Assembly (NCBI GenBank): GCA_003131315.1 | Contig: PKUV01000158.1 | Span: 1-64,000, forward strand | DNA length: 64,000 bases | Source of the DNA: Acidobacteriaceae bacterium | GTDB lineage: Bacteria; Acidobacteriota; Terriglobia; Terriglobales; Acidobacteriaceae | Direction of reading: 5' to 3' | In this document: piece after piece, positions 1 to 7,223 of the stretch | Position numbering within the stretch: position 1 is the first letter of the stretch | Layout of the letters: every line of letters begins with the position of its first letter | Position numbers and translations under genes: made by a program | The notes under the pieces: generated by a model | Seen by the model: only the letters and a program-made list of their open reading frames with translations | Database searches by the model: none | What the model was told of the DNA's origin: nothing

Positions 1-110
1 TTCAGATTCCTGCACAGAGCCAGTTTTCCTTCGTCACCCAAAGGCTTCGCAAGGGCTTCGCGGAGGCGAAGCAACGGCGATGCTAACGGTGATATACGCG
101 GTTCTTTCAC
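1..110 (-). CDS. possible 5' end of a phage gene, cut by the window edge
   Basis: An open frame starts at a GTG (110-108) about 110 bases downstream of the terminase small subunit gene and stays open to the window edge (36 codons). A terminase large subunit would be expected next in such an order, but no motif is visible in this short stretch and the ribosome binding site is weak. It may simply be chance. Confidence 0.2.
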   Translation of the reverse strand, partial: MKEPRISPLASPLLRLREALAKPLGDEGKLALCRNL

Positions 111-219
111 TGCTCTAAGGAGTTGGAGTGTAGGAACGTTGAGGAACGTTTTGCGGTACTACTATTGCGGAATCACAGACTCATAGGAGCTGTAATTGTT
201 TTGCGACTGTACTTTGTTG

Positions 220-636
220 CTACTGCACTAGCGGTGACCTGCCAGTTAAACTTATGCCGTTGCGTAGGAAGGCAGATAACGATGACTCTGCAGGCTTCTC
301 TACAGCAACCTTCGACCTGCTGCTTGGCGTCATTGCAAATTGACCCAAGAGACTTACCATCGCCGTCATTTCCGACATTCTTTGAGTTCCGTCGCGCATT
401 TTAGCGACGAGCCGGACAAGCAGCTCAAATGCCGTTCGATCTGATCGTTTACCTACGCCGGGTAAGAGTTCATCGGCTAAATCTAACCATACGGCAGACT
501 GCTCATGGCTTATATGTGTCGGGGGATCGCCTAGAGGTCGGTCGGTGGTCGGCTCGTTCAAACGCTTTCTCCCAGGATTTTTCAAAAATGATCCGCGTGC
601 ATCAAGCACTGCGGTTGGTGTGCATGGTCTTCCCAT
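220..636 (-). CDS. phage terminase small subunit-like protein
   Basis: 138 aa. The N-terminus (MGRPCTPTAVLDARGSF.KNPGR), the middle PLGDPPTHIS followed by an acidic/aromatic stretch and SDRTAFELLVRLVAKMR, and the end MTPSSRSKV match the layout of P27-like phage terminase small subunits, which recognise phage DNA and bring it to the large subunit for packaging. The ATG lies 35 bp inside the end of the endonuclease gene, so the two are probably translationally coupled. The family call rests on remembered consensus, not a search. It supports a phage origin of the left part of the window. Confidence 0.7.
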   Translation of the reverse strand: MGRPCTPTAVLDARGSFLKNPGRKRLNEPTTDRPLGDPPTHISHEQSAVWLDLADELLPGVGKRSDRTAFELLVRLVAKMRDGTQRMSEMTAMVSLLGQFAMTPSSRSKVAVEKPAESSLSAFLRNGISLTGRSPLVQ

Positions 637-1093
637 AATTCCTCCACTTCTTTAGATACCATCCTGCTTTTAGCAAGGTGCCGTAAACTTCATCTGCAAA
701 ACTTATAAGCAAATTGCAGTTTCTGCACAAAGCCCCACGCCATTGCCCTGTAAGGTGGTTGTGGTCAAGACCCGGTGTTTTGGTGAAAGGCTTATCACAG
801 ATTGCACAACAATTGAGCTGTGCTTTTATCTGTGCTTGTAAGTGATCTTGTGAACCCTTACCGTATTTATAATTGCGGCTGCGTTCCAGTGCCTTTTCAG
901 GATGAGCAGCATTGTATCTGCGGTTTTTCTCCTGTTGCTCTTCAGGATGCGCGGCATAGTACTTGCTATCATACCGAAACTTTTCAGAATTCGCAGCGTG
1001 GTACTTGCGGTCGTACTCCCGTAGTTCTTCACGATGTTCGGCACGATATTTGCGTTGGGACTCCCGATATTTCTCGGGGTCTTTATAAGGCAC
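602..1093 (-). CDS. recombination endonuclease VII-type HNH nuclease
   Basis: 163 aa. The first half is a run of similar Arg/Tyr/His-rich segments (YRAEHREELREYDRKYHAAN and relatives), typical of the N-terminal extension of these phage proteins. The second half has the nuclease core: CAIC, then DHNHLTGQWRGALC, then RNCN, giving a four-cysteine zinc site around a DHxH catalytic region. Family members resolve branched DNA or nick DNA during phage packaging. The start is a GTG directly after the TAA of the upstream small gene, and the end overlaps the terminase gene by 35 bp, so the four minus-strand genes look like one transcript. Confidence 0.8.
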   Translation of the reverse strand: MPYKDPEKYRESQRKYRAEHREELREYDRKYHAANSEKFRYDSKYYAAHPEEQQEKNRRYNAAHPEKALERSRNYKYGKGSQDHLQAQIKAQLNCCAICDKPFTKTPGLDHNHLTGQWRGALCRNCNLLISFADEVYGTLLKAGWYLKKWRNYGKTMHTNRSA

Positions 1094-1300
1094 TTAGATC
1101 ACCCCAGAAGTTATTAACTCGCCGGTATCGCTATATACGACTACGTACGCTTTTGCCTTGGCGAGATTAGGCACAGTCGAGGATTTCTGAAAGCCGTTCA
1201 ATCGGCAAGCTGCCATTTTCTTCGCGCTCCTAGAAAGCCCGCCTCGTCTCCCAGCTTCGATCGAACTAACCCTGGGTCTTACTGATTCTTTAACTAACAT
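1094..1300 (-). CDS. small basic phage-type hypothetical protein
   Basis: 68 aa, basic (MLVKESVRPRVSSIEAGRRG at the N-terminus) ending in a short hydrophobic beta-rich stretch (AKAYVVVYSDTGELITSGVI). It overlaps the upstream coiled-coil gene by 7 bp and is followed immediately by the endonuclease start, so it lies within the same minus-strand operon. No family is recognised. The tight packing is the main support that it is a real gene. Confidence 0.5.
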   Translation of the reverse strand: MLVKESVRPRVSSIEAGRRGGLSRSAKKMAACRLNGFQKSSTVPNLAKAKAYVVVYSDTGELITSGVI

Positions 1301-1950
1301 AGTGCTCCTTTTGTTGGGATTTCGTTTGGGATGTCAGTAACAAACTTTGCTTTGAGTAAATCAACGCGTACAGCAAGCCTATCCAACTCCTGACAAATTC
1401 GTTCCTTTTCAACGTTGGTTGGTTTGCAGACTTTTAGGTCATACAGCAAGACATCTGTATTCAGCAGGCGATAAATATTATCCACAGTTGCTTGTAAGAA
1501 GCCTCTGCGAGATGCTTCTACACGCTGTAACTTGTGAATGTCTTCCTGCCGTAAGAACTCTTTATATTGGTGAATAGAATCCTGATCGAGGTCAAATAGC
1601 TTCTCCGCTGCCTTGCGTCGAGTCTCCTTGGCTTCTGCGTCGATAGCATCCTGCTTCTGTATCTGTAAGAGCCGCGTTGCACGCTCTTTAATTTCCTCGC
1701 TAGTGTCCTCTAGTCGCACAGCTAACCTTTGCTTAACCGCTAATTCTTGTTGCCTTATTAACTCTTGCTCGGCTTTGCATCGTCGGTCGGTTGCTGCACC
1801 TAGTCGAGCTACTTCTTCGGCCTTAGCATCCTCACGCGAAAGTACTGCCTTGCGTCTGCGGCTATCCTCAGTTGCAATGTTCTTTATGTCCTTTAGAGAA
1901 AGGCATGTGTTGCCTTGACCTGTGATAAGTGGACCTATGATTATCGCCAT
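1294..1950 (-). CDS. coiled-coil hypothetical protein of the phage-like element
   Basis: 218 aa, highly charged and helical from about residue 25 to 150 (repeats of Arg/Lys/Glu/Ala with RLEDTSEEIKERATRLLQIQ), consistent with a long coiled coil. There is no signal peptide. A GGAG ribosome binding site lies about 8 bases before the ATG. It is the first gene of the minus-strand cluster leading to endonuclease VII and terminase. No domain is recognised; a structural or scaffold role would be a guess. Confidence 0.55.
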   Translation of the reverse strand: MAIIIGPLITGQGNTCLSLKDIKNIATEDSRRRKAVLSREDAKAEEVARLGAATDRRCKAEQELIRQQELAVKQRLAVRLEDTSEEIKERATRLLQIQKQDAIDAEAKETRRKAAEKLFDLDQDSIHQYKEFLRQEDIHKLQRVEASRRGFLQATVDNIYRLLNTDVLLYDLKVCKPTNVEKERICQELDRLAVRVDLLKAKFVTDIPNEIPTKGALC

Positions 1951-2162
1951 GTTGGTTTCTCCAATAGGTGATAAGCGCTGCTATGTCTTAGCAGTTGCTT
2001 TGCTTCTAAACTTTGGTGGTTGCCTTATCTTTGTGTTTGGGGATGGAGTTACTTAGAGATACTGAATATCTACTAACTATTATAACAGGCACGAAGCACG
2101 ATGTCAACAGGTTATTAAGTCTACAACCTATGGAATCAATGGTTTACCAATGGGATAGCACC

Positions 2163-2406
2163 TTCGGAGAAGTTCTCCGAACGTCACCCGTCACGGAGTC
2201 CGTGATGCGTCACCTTCAGGGAAGTTCCCTGAACGTCCACACCCTCAGCCAAGTTGGCTGAGCGTCCACCCGAGGCCAAGTTGGCCTCGCGTCCACCTTC
2301 GTCCAAGTTGGACGAACGTCCAAGCTGCCTTCGGGGAAGTTCCCCGAAGGTATGATCCTCGGAGAAGTTCGCCGAGCATCCCTGCGGCGGAGTTACATAA
2401 CTCGCC
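2163..2406. repeat. array of hairpins with constant AAGTT loop and covarying stems
   Basis: Seven units have the form 7-bp stem, AAGTT, complementary stem: TTCGGAG (2163-2181), TTCAGGG (2215-2233), CTCAGCC (2244-2262), CGAGGCC (2271-2289), TTCGTCC (2298-2316), TTCGGGG (2330-2348, extendable to 9 bp at 2328-2350) and CTCGGAG (2358-2376, one mismatch). A divergent hairpin sits at 2191-2205 (TCACGG, AGT, CCGTGA) and another at 2390-2403 (GAGTTA, CA, TAACTC). Most units are joined by CGTCCACC-like spacers. Stem sequences differ but remain paired. Loop-to-loop distances of 52, 29, 27, 27, 32 and 28 are not all multiples of three, so a repeated peptide is unlikely. No coding gene is supported at 1951-2643. 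Confidence 0.9.
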
Positions 2407-2412
2407 CAGCAC

Positions 2413-2437
2413 AAAAAATCCCAGCTGATTGGCTGGG
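2413..2437 (-). terminator. rho-independent terminator, minus strand
   Basis: Read on the minus strand, CCCAGC, a 6-nt loop and GCTGGG are followed by A and then six T. It would stop leftward transcription coming from the integrase gene before the hairpin array. Confidence 0.6.
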
Positions 2438-2451
2438 GTGGGTGGGTGGGT
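2435..2451 (+). other. perfect G-quadruplex motif
   Basis: Four G-runs separated by single T (GGGGTGGGTGGGTGGGTG) directly abut the terminator hairpin. Single-nucleotide loops are known to give very stable quadruplexes. An 11-bp direct repeat GGTGTAGACAA begins at 2449 and recurs near 2480. The remaining bases to 2643 hold several GGCACTTT-like repeats, possible integrase arm sites, but nothing firm. Confidence 0.6.
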
Positions 2452-2643
2452 GTAGACAAAAGTCAAGTTGGGGTTAGCAGGTGTAGACAAGAAATGCAAT
2501 GGTAAGCGTTTTAAGCGATATCTATACCTTTGGTGGCACTTTGGTACTCCAAAGCCCTAACTATCGCTCCTACACAGGCAGTAGGGCACTTTATGGGCAC
2601 TTGGCTGATGCGGTCAGACTGCTTGTGCAGCACATATAGCGCT

Positions 2644-3465
2644 TCATGCTGCGAGAAGGCTAATCTTTTGGTGGACAGCCTGCAAGTCCTCCGTCATCAA
2701 GTTCGCATAGCGCCGCGTCATCTCCAAACTCGAATGACCTAGCACTTTCTGCAAGTGAAACACTGATCCGCCGCGTCTCAGGTAGTTGACTGCGAATGTA
2801 TGCCGGAAGGCATGGAGTGTGCGTGCTGGTGGGTCGAATCCCAGACGTTTGCAAAGCAATTTCACGTCTCGTAACACAACGCGCCTGCCTAGCTTGCGAC
2901 CGCGCCGCGTGCTGAGCACCAACTCCCGCTCATCCCGTGGGAAGTCCGTCAAGAATTTCACCAGCACCTTGCGAAGCTCGAAAGAGAACGGGATGCGCCG
3001 TTGCTTGCTTCCCTTGCCGGTGATCGTGAGCAGTAGGTTGTCAAGGTCGCAGTCGGCAACGCGCAAGCTCAGCACTTCGTCTATGCGTGTTCCTGTGTCG
3101 AGCAGGATCAGCGTTATCAGATGCAGCCTGCGAGGATAGAAGCGTTTCGGCTTGTGGCTTATGATGCGAGTTGTTTGGGGAAGGGTGAACGTGGGAAGGA
3201 TGAACTGAGGTTCTTTGAGCTTTGGAATGCGCAACGGTGAGCCTGCCCACTTCAGATAGGCATTCACGGCGCGTATGCGGCAGTTGCAGCCCGTTGCTTT
3301 CAATCCTCGCTCACGCATCCTCATCACGAGAGATTTTAGATCGGCATCGGTTGGTTCTTCTGTGTGCAGCCAGCGAAGGCTCTGACGATACCAGTCGATA
3401 GTAGCGGGTGAGACGTTCTGAAGGTACTGGCGTTCTTTGATGAACTGCTCGAAACGTGTGATCAC
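2644..3465 (-). CDS. int: tyrosine recombinase / phage integrase
   Basis: 273 aa. An N-terminal SAM-like core-binding domain (RFEQFIKERQYLQNVSPATI, residues about 4-90) is followed by the catalytic domain. Visible catalytic residues: Arg in GTRIDEVLSLRV, Lys in GKGSKQRRIPF, the HAFRH box, His in LGHSS and the Tyr in RRYANL. The GTG at 3465-3463 is chosen because a GGAGG site lies 4 bases upstream and the fold begins here. A much longer open frame upstream is antisense to a tRNA fragment and spurious. The gene lies 67 bp from that fragment, the usual arrangement for elements that integrate into tRNA genes. Confidence 0.9.
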   Translation of the reverse strand: MITRFEQFIKERQYLQNVSPATIDWYRQSLRWLHTEEPTDADLKSLVMRMRERGLKATGCNCRIRAVNAYLKWAGSPLRIPKLKEPQFILPTFTLPQTTRIISHKPKRFYPRRLHLITLILLDTGTRIDEVLSLRVADCDLDNLLLTITGKGSKQRRIPFSFELRKVLVKFLTDFPRDERELVLSTRRGRKLGRRVVLRDVKLLCKRLGFDPPARTLHAFRHTFAVNYLRRGGSVFHLQKVLGHSSLEMTRRYANLMTEDLQAVHQKISLLAA

Positions 3466-3532
3466 GATTCCTCCGAGGCAAGGGGTCAATTCGGAGGACA
3501 ATCTGCGTAAGCCATTGACAATGCTCAGAACG

Positions 3533-3591
3533 GGTAGCGCACTTGCTTGGGGTGCAAGGGGTCGCCGGTTCAAATCCGGCCGTCCCGACCA
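3533..3591 (+). other. displaced 3' part of tRNA-Pro(GGG), attachment site of the element
   Basis: The end of the D arm (GGTAGCGC), anticodon arm (CTTGC, loop TTGGGGT, GCAAG; anticodon GGG at 3549-3551), variable loop, T arm (GCCGG TTCAAAT CCGGC), 3' acceptor strand CGTCCCG, discriminator A and CCA are all present. The 5' acceptor strand CGGGACG and the first half of the D arm are missing: sequence before about 3533 does not pair. This is the expected scar where an element integrates into the 3' half of a tRNA gene. The intact tRNA-Pro should lie at the far, left end of the element, outside the window. Confidence 0.85.
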
Positions 3592-3747
3592 TTTACTTCC
3601 CTCGGATGCCCGGTGGCACGGCCCGCTTCCCCTTGCTGAGAGGTAAACCACCTCGGCCCGCAAGTCCAGTGCTCTGTGATCCCCGCCCTTGCATTTTTCC
3701 TGCGTTTGGAGCAACGTTTTCACGATGAAAGGAGTGGCCCCACCATC

Positions 3748-4044
3748 ATGATCAACGTTCTCATCCACCACGAAGTCGCCGACTATACGACCTGGAAAGC
3801 GGCGTTCGATTCCTCCTTCGACTGGCGGCACAAAAACGGCGAGTGCAGTTGCCGTATTTTCCGCGGCAATGGAAACGTCAACGACGTCACACTTTTCTTC
3901 GAATGGGAGAGTCTGGAAAAGGCGCGCGCATTCACAGCTTCCGACGAACTCAAAGCCAAAATGGCGAGCGCGGGCGTCAAAGGCTCGCCCCGAGTCGATT
4001 TCCTCACTGAGGTGCACAGCCTCCGGCGCAGCGCTGCCGACTGA
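3748..4044 (+). CDS. small dimeric alpha/beta-barrel (ABM/cyclase-like) protein
   Basis: 98 aa. It begins MINVLIHHEVADYTTWKAAFDS and contains FRGNGNVNDVTLFFEWESL, KARAF and a final VDFLTEVHSL, the pattern of single-domain ferredoxin-like barrel proteins related to antibiotic-biosynthesis monooxygenases and cyclases. No catalytic motif defines a substrate. The ATG at 3748 starts the domain exactly; longer in-frame extensions add unrelated residues. It is the first host gene right of the integration junction. Confidence 0.7.
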   Translation: MINVLIHHEVADYTTWKAAFDSSFDWRHKNGECSCRIFRGNGNVNDVTLFFEWESLEKARAFTASDELKAKMASAGVKGSPRVDFLTEVHSLRRSAAD

Positions 4045-4202
4045 GCGTGCAGGCACCGTTTGGCAAGGCGGGGAATCCATTTCCGGCGGTTCGCATCGAA
4101 TAGGCTTGAACCGGCAAACAGGAGCCGGAAGCAGACACCTCCGTTCTGGCAATTTCCTCCTCTTCTGGCTTGCCCCCAAATTCGTAGTTTCAGGAGAACT
4201 TC

Positions 4203-4817
4203 ATGACTAGGAAACCAATCTCCAGCAATTCAAACAAAGCTTCAGCGCAACCCCGCTACCACCAGTCAGCCCGCGAACTCCAGGCATTTGGCACGGTGAC
4301 CAGTGTGATGCCGTTGCAATTGGAAGAACCAATCCGGTTGGAAATGACCGAGCAACTCAATCAACTGTTGGCCGATACCATGACTCTTCGGGATCTCTAC
4401 AAGAAGTCCCACTGGCAGGTGTCCGGAGCCACTTTCTATCAACTCCATCTTCTGTTCGATAAGCACTATGAAGAACAGAACGAGATCGTCGACACGATCG
4501 CGGAACGAATCCAGCTTCTGGGCGGAGTCAGTATCGCCATGGCGCCCGACGTCGCCGAGTTGACCCGTATTCCGCGCCCGCCCAAGGGCCGCGAAGAGGT
4601 TCCCGTGCAACTGTCTCGCCTGCTGGACGCGCACGAGGTCATCATCACCCATTGCCGTCAACTCGCGGAGCTTGCCACCAAACTGGGCGACCCCGGTACA
4701 AACGATCTGGTGGTGAGTGATGTGCTTCGCCCCAGCGAACTGCAGGTCTGGTTCCTGAGCGAACACCTGGTCAATGCGCCGATGGTCGAAGCCGAGCCGC
4801 TGCGGCAATCGGCATAA
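4203..4817 (+). CDS. dps: Dps family ferritin-like DNA-binding protein
   Basis: 204 aa. A 40-residue polar, Ser/Asn/Lys-rich N-terminal tail precedes a ferritin-like four-helix domain. Ferroxidase-site residues of Dps are visible: the KKSHWQVSG segment (His) and LHLLFDKHYEEQNEIVDTIA (Asp and Glu), with ERIQLLGG following. Dps dodecamers store iron and shield DNA during oxidative or starvation stress. AGGAG lies just before the ATG. A hairpin terminator follows at 4844. The long tail is suited to DNA binding, by analogy. Confidence 0.92.
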   Translation: MTRKPISSNSNKASAQPRYHQSARELQAFGTVTSVMPLQLEEPIRLEMTEQLNQLLADTMTLRDLYKKSHWQVSGATFYQLHLLFDKHYEEQNEIVDTIAERIQLLGGVSIAMAPDVAELTRIPRPPKGREEVPVQLSRLLDAHEVIITHCRQLAELATKLGDPGTNDLVVSDVLRPSELQVWFLSEHLVNAPMVEAEPLRQSA

Positions 4818-4843
4818 GACAAAATCGATTTGCGAAGGAATGC

Positions 4844-4870
4844 ACGCGGGCTTCATGGCCCGCGTTTTTT
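4844..4870 (+). terminator. rho-independent terminator of dps
   Basis: The 8-bp stem ACGCGGGC / GCCCGCGT with a 6-nt loop is followed by TTTTTT. It lies 27 bp after the dps stop, between two convergent genes. Confidence 0.85.
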
Positions 4871-4901
4871 CCGGATCGTGCTTGGCGAGCTACGCGGCGG
4901 G

Positions 4902-5303
4902 CTAGTGGCGTGCGGAAAGAATGTGCAGGATCTGCTGCAGTTCATTCCGTAAGTGCACCACACTCACGGAAGGATTCATCGGAAACGGAAGGGTGGTCTG
5001 ACTCCGATCGGACTTGGTTTCCTCGCGCAACTGCAGCCGCGCCCCGGCGATCGTGAACCCGTCGTCATAAAGCAGCTTCTTGATCCGCACTACCGACTCC
5101 ACATCGCGCTTGCGGTACATGCGCTGTCCGGTGCTGCTTTTTACGGGCTTGAGCTGCGAAAATTCGGTTTCCCAGAACCGAAGTACGTAGGCAGGCAGAC
5201 GGCACAGGCTGGCGACTTCGCCGATGCGGAAATAGAGCTTGTCCGGAATAATGACCTCGGCGTTGCGGGCCGCTTTTTTCGACGCTTTCTTGCGGAGGCT
5301 CAT
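4902..5303 (-). CDS. MerR family transcriptional regulator
   Basis: 133 aa. After a Lys/Arg/Ala-rich start (about 15 residues) comes a MerR winged helix-turn-helix: YFRIGEVASLCRLPAYVLRFWETEFSQLKPVKS, then RMYRKRDVESVVRIKKLLYDDGFTIAGARLQL. The C-terminal part is short and has no metal-binding cysteines, so this is the effector-less MerR type seen in many phyla. It converges on dps, but nothing shows that it regulates it. Confidence 0.88.
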   Translation of the reverse strand: MSLRKKASKKAARNAEVIIPDKLYFRIGEVASLCRLPAYVLRFWETEFSQLKPVKSSTGQRMYRKRDVESVVRIKKLLYDDGFTIAGARLQLREETKSDRSQTTLPFPMNPSVSVVHLRNELQQILHILSARH

Positions 5304-5511
5304 GGAGGCCGCTTCCGTACTCCTGTATACGCGTTTCTAGCACGAGCCGCGCCGCGGGACAACCCCCAAAAGTACGGATGGGCCGCCGCAAGGGCGTTTT
5401 GACGGTCCGCACTCCGTTGAGGCGCGCTCCGTTGAGGGGAAATGCTTAGTTGCGGAACGGACGTTTCTTGCCAGCCCGGCGTTCGGCAACGCTCTGCCGC
5501 AGCCGCAGATG

Positions 5512-5549
5512 GAAAAGCCTCTCAAGAGGTGCTTCTCTTGAGAGGCTTT
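5512..5549 (-). terminator. strong rho-independent terminator, minus strand
   Basis: A perfect 15-bp stem (5514-5528 with 5535-5549) and 6-nt loop are followed on the minus strand by TTTT. It lies 30 bp downstream of the 13-codon micro-gene, which suggests a short dedicated transcript. Confidence 0.85.
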
Positions 5550-5578
5550 GGGGAATTTCTGAACGAGCATCCGTCCGC

Positions 5579-5620
5579 TTAGTGTTTCTTTTTCTTGGCG
5601 GCTTTCTTCTTGGTTGCCAT
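5579..5620 (-). CDS. 13-residue lysine-rich micro-protein
   Basis: ATG to TAA encodes MATKKKAAKKKKH. A GGAGG ribosome binding site lies 9 bases before the ATG, and a 15-bp-stem terminator follows. The composition (8 of 13 residues Lys or His) resembles the basic tails of small histone-like proteins. Whether the peptide is functional or the transcript is a small RNA cannot be told from sequence. The stretch from 5621 to 5902 holds no other gene. Confidence 0.5.
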   Translation of the reverse strand: MATKKKAAKKKKH

Positions 5621-5902
5621 GAAGTGTTTCCTCCGTTTGAACGATTTGTTCTCCCAAGGTTCTCGACAGGGCACCTTGATGCCCGGGCTACTCAACTTGT
5701 AGTATGAGTAGCTGTCCTACCACAAGATATTGCCATTCGTATGTAATTTGTCAATAGAAATCTCACTTCACCGAGCGATTTTGGTGAAGTACGTGCTTGG
5801 CTGGTCCGGGCGAACTCACGCAAAATTTCACCATCGCGGCAGAACCTCCCCGTCAGAACCAGTGCCGGCGCGACGCCTGTGCGATAATTTCAGAAGAAAT
5901 TT

Positions 5903-6178
5903 ATGTCAGATCACAAAGTCTTCTGCGCAAAATTGAAACAGGAATTGCCTGGGCTCCCCGAGCCCCCGTTCGACGGTGACTTGGGGAAAAAGATCTACGA
6001 ACATGTCTCGCAACAGGCGTGGGGCCAGTGGATGGAACACTGCAAAATGTTGCTGAACGAATATCGCCTGAACCCGGCGCGCAAGCAGGATCAGGAAGTC
6101 ATCGTGAAACAGATGGAGCAGTTTTTCTTCGGCGAGGGCTCCGCGCGTCCAGCCGAATACGTTCCCCCGGCGCACTGA
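5903..6178 (+). CDS. yggX: probable Fe(2+)-trafficking protein
   Basis: 91 aa, the usual YggX length. Family hallmarks: VFCAKLKQELPGLPEPPF with the conserved Cys, then LGKKIYEHVSQQAWGQWMEH, LLNEYRLNPA and QMEQFFFGEG. YggX is a small cytoplasmic protein linked to protection of iron-sulfur clusters from oxidative damage. The ATG is the natural start; the upstream region is AT-richer than the genes. Confidence 0.93.
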   Translation: MSDHKVFCAKLKQELPGLPEPPFDGDLGKKIYEHVSQQAWGQWMEHCKMLLNEYRLNPARKQDQEVIVKQMEQFFFGEGSARPAEYVPPAH

Positions 6179-6335
6179 GCGCACCGCCACAGCGAATTGA
6201 GTCAAAAACGGCGCGGGGCAAGCGATCTGCGGCCGTCAGCCGGTTTCACAGGCAGGTTACCGACAGATTACCTCTGGCCCCTCAGCGAGTTCCCAATTCA
6301 TCACCTCGTAACACTCCTCGGCCACAATTGAAGCC

Positions 6336-7157
6336 GTGGCGCCGCAAATCGTCGCACCGCAGATCTATGACACGCTGATCCTTTCGGATCTGCACCTCGG
6401 CGCGGACATGAGCCGCGCGCGCGAGGCTTTGCGCGTTCTTCAGGAGAATCAATATCGCCGCCTCATTCTGCTGGGCGATATCTTTGCCGACCTCAATTTC
6501 GGACGCCTGAAAAAAGAGCACTGGAAATTTCTCGGCTTCATTCGCAAGCTCTCCAATCCCAAGCGCAACGTCGAAGTGGTGTGGGTCGAAGGCAATCACG
6601 ACCACGGCCTGGCCGAAATCATGTCCCATTTGGTGGGTGTCCGCGTGTACCAGGAATATCAATGGGAATACCAGGGCCTGCGCCACACCGCCGTGCATGG
6701 TCACCAGTTCGACGGCTTCGTTGTGAGCAATGTCCGCGTCAGTTATCTGATCGGGACGCTGCTCTACCTGCAACTGCAGAAATGGGATTCGAAAAATAAA
6801 ACCGTGACCCGTTTCCTCGACCGGCTCAACACGCGCTGGCTGCGCTTGTCGCCAAAGGTCGCGGAGGGCGCACTGGCCCATGCCCGTCACCATCAGGCGA
6901 CGCGGATTTTCTGCGGCCATACCCATGCCGCCATGCATGAGCACGAGCACGGAATCGACTATTTCAATTGCGGAAGTTGGATTGACGCGCATCCTACCTA
7001 TATCACCGTTGGTGAAGAGGGAGTCCAGATCCATGAATACGTTGAGCGAGCTGACGATCTCCATCCCGGCGAAGAACGAACTGATTCCGAACCTGCTGAA
7101 TTCGCCGGCGAGGCAGAACTACTCGAAGATGGCGAGTACGAGGGTGTTGGCCGCTGA
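6336..7157 (+). CDS. LpxH-like metallophosphoesterase
   Basis: 273 aa. The calcineurin-like metallophosphoesterase motifs are all seen: LILSDLHLG (about 12-20), LGDIF (about 49), EGNHDHG (about 88), HGHQFD (about 126) and CGHTHAA (about 190). The order and spacing fit UDP-2,3-diacylglucosamine hydrolases, which act in lipid A synthesis on the inner face of the cytoplasmic membrane. An acidic tail of about 30 residues follows. The start is a GTG. A glycosyltransferase of lipid type follows 66 bp downstream on the same strand, consistent with an envelope-lipid role. The exact substrate is not proven. Confidence 0.75.
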   Translation: MAPQIVAPQIYDTLILSDLHLGADMSRAREALRVLQENQYRRLILLGDIFADLNFGRLKKEHWKFLGFIRKLSNPKRNVEVVWVEGNHDHGLAEIMSHLVGVRVYQEYQWEYQGLRHTAVHGHQFDGFVVSNVRVSYLIGTLLYLQLQKWDSKNKTVTRFLDRLNTRWLRLSPKVAEGALAHARHHQATRIFCGHTHAAMHEHEHGIDYFNCGSWIDAHPTYITVGEEGVQIHEYVERADDLHPGEERTDSEPAEFAGEAELLEDGEYEGVGR

Positions 7158-7223
7158 CGCCAACTCCGTCGACGGCACGGTCTTCCGAAAGACCCATTTA
7201 CCAAGACCCGAGTCAGGTGACTC

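Noticed and set aside
2163..2406. CRISPR array
   Set aside because: Repeats are short hairpins with variable stems; there is no constant repeat with unique spacers of fixed length and no cas gene.
2184..2499. Minus-strand frames across the hairpin array giving GGRSANLAE-like repeated peptides
   Set aside because: Unit spacing of 26-32 bp breaks the frame, no ribosome site is present, and the pairing of the stems explains the repetition better.
3466..4179. A long upstream extension of the integrase frame (511 residues in all) including GRPDLNRRPLAPQAS
   Set aside because: That peptide is the antisense reading of a tRNA-Pro 3' end, a well-known artefact. The GTG at 3465 has a ribosome site and begins the integrase domain.
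5337..5657. A 106-codon minus-strand frame over the micro-gene and terminator
   Set aside because: It reads through a 15-bp-stem terminator and has no ribosome site; the 13-codon frame fits the signals better.
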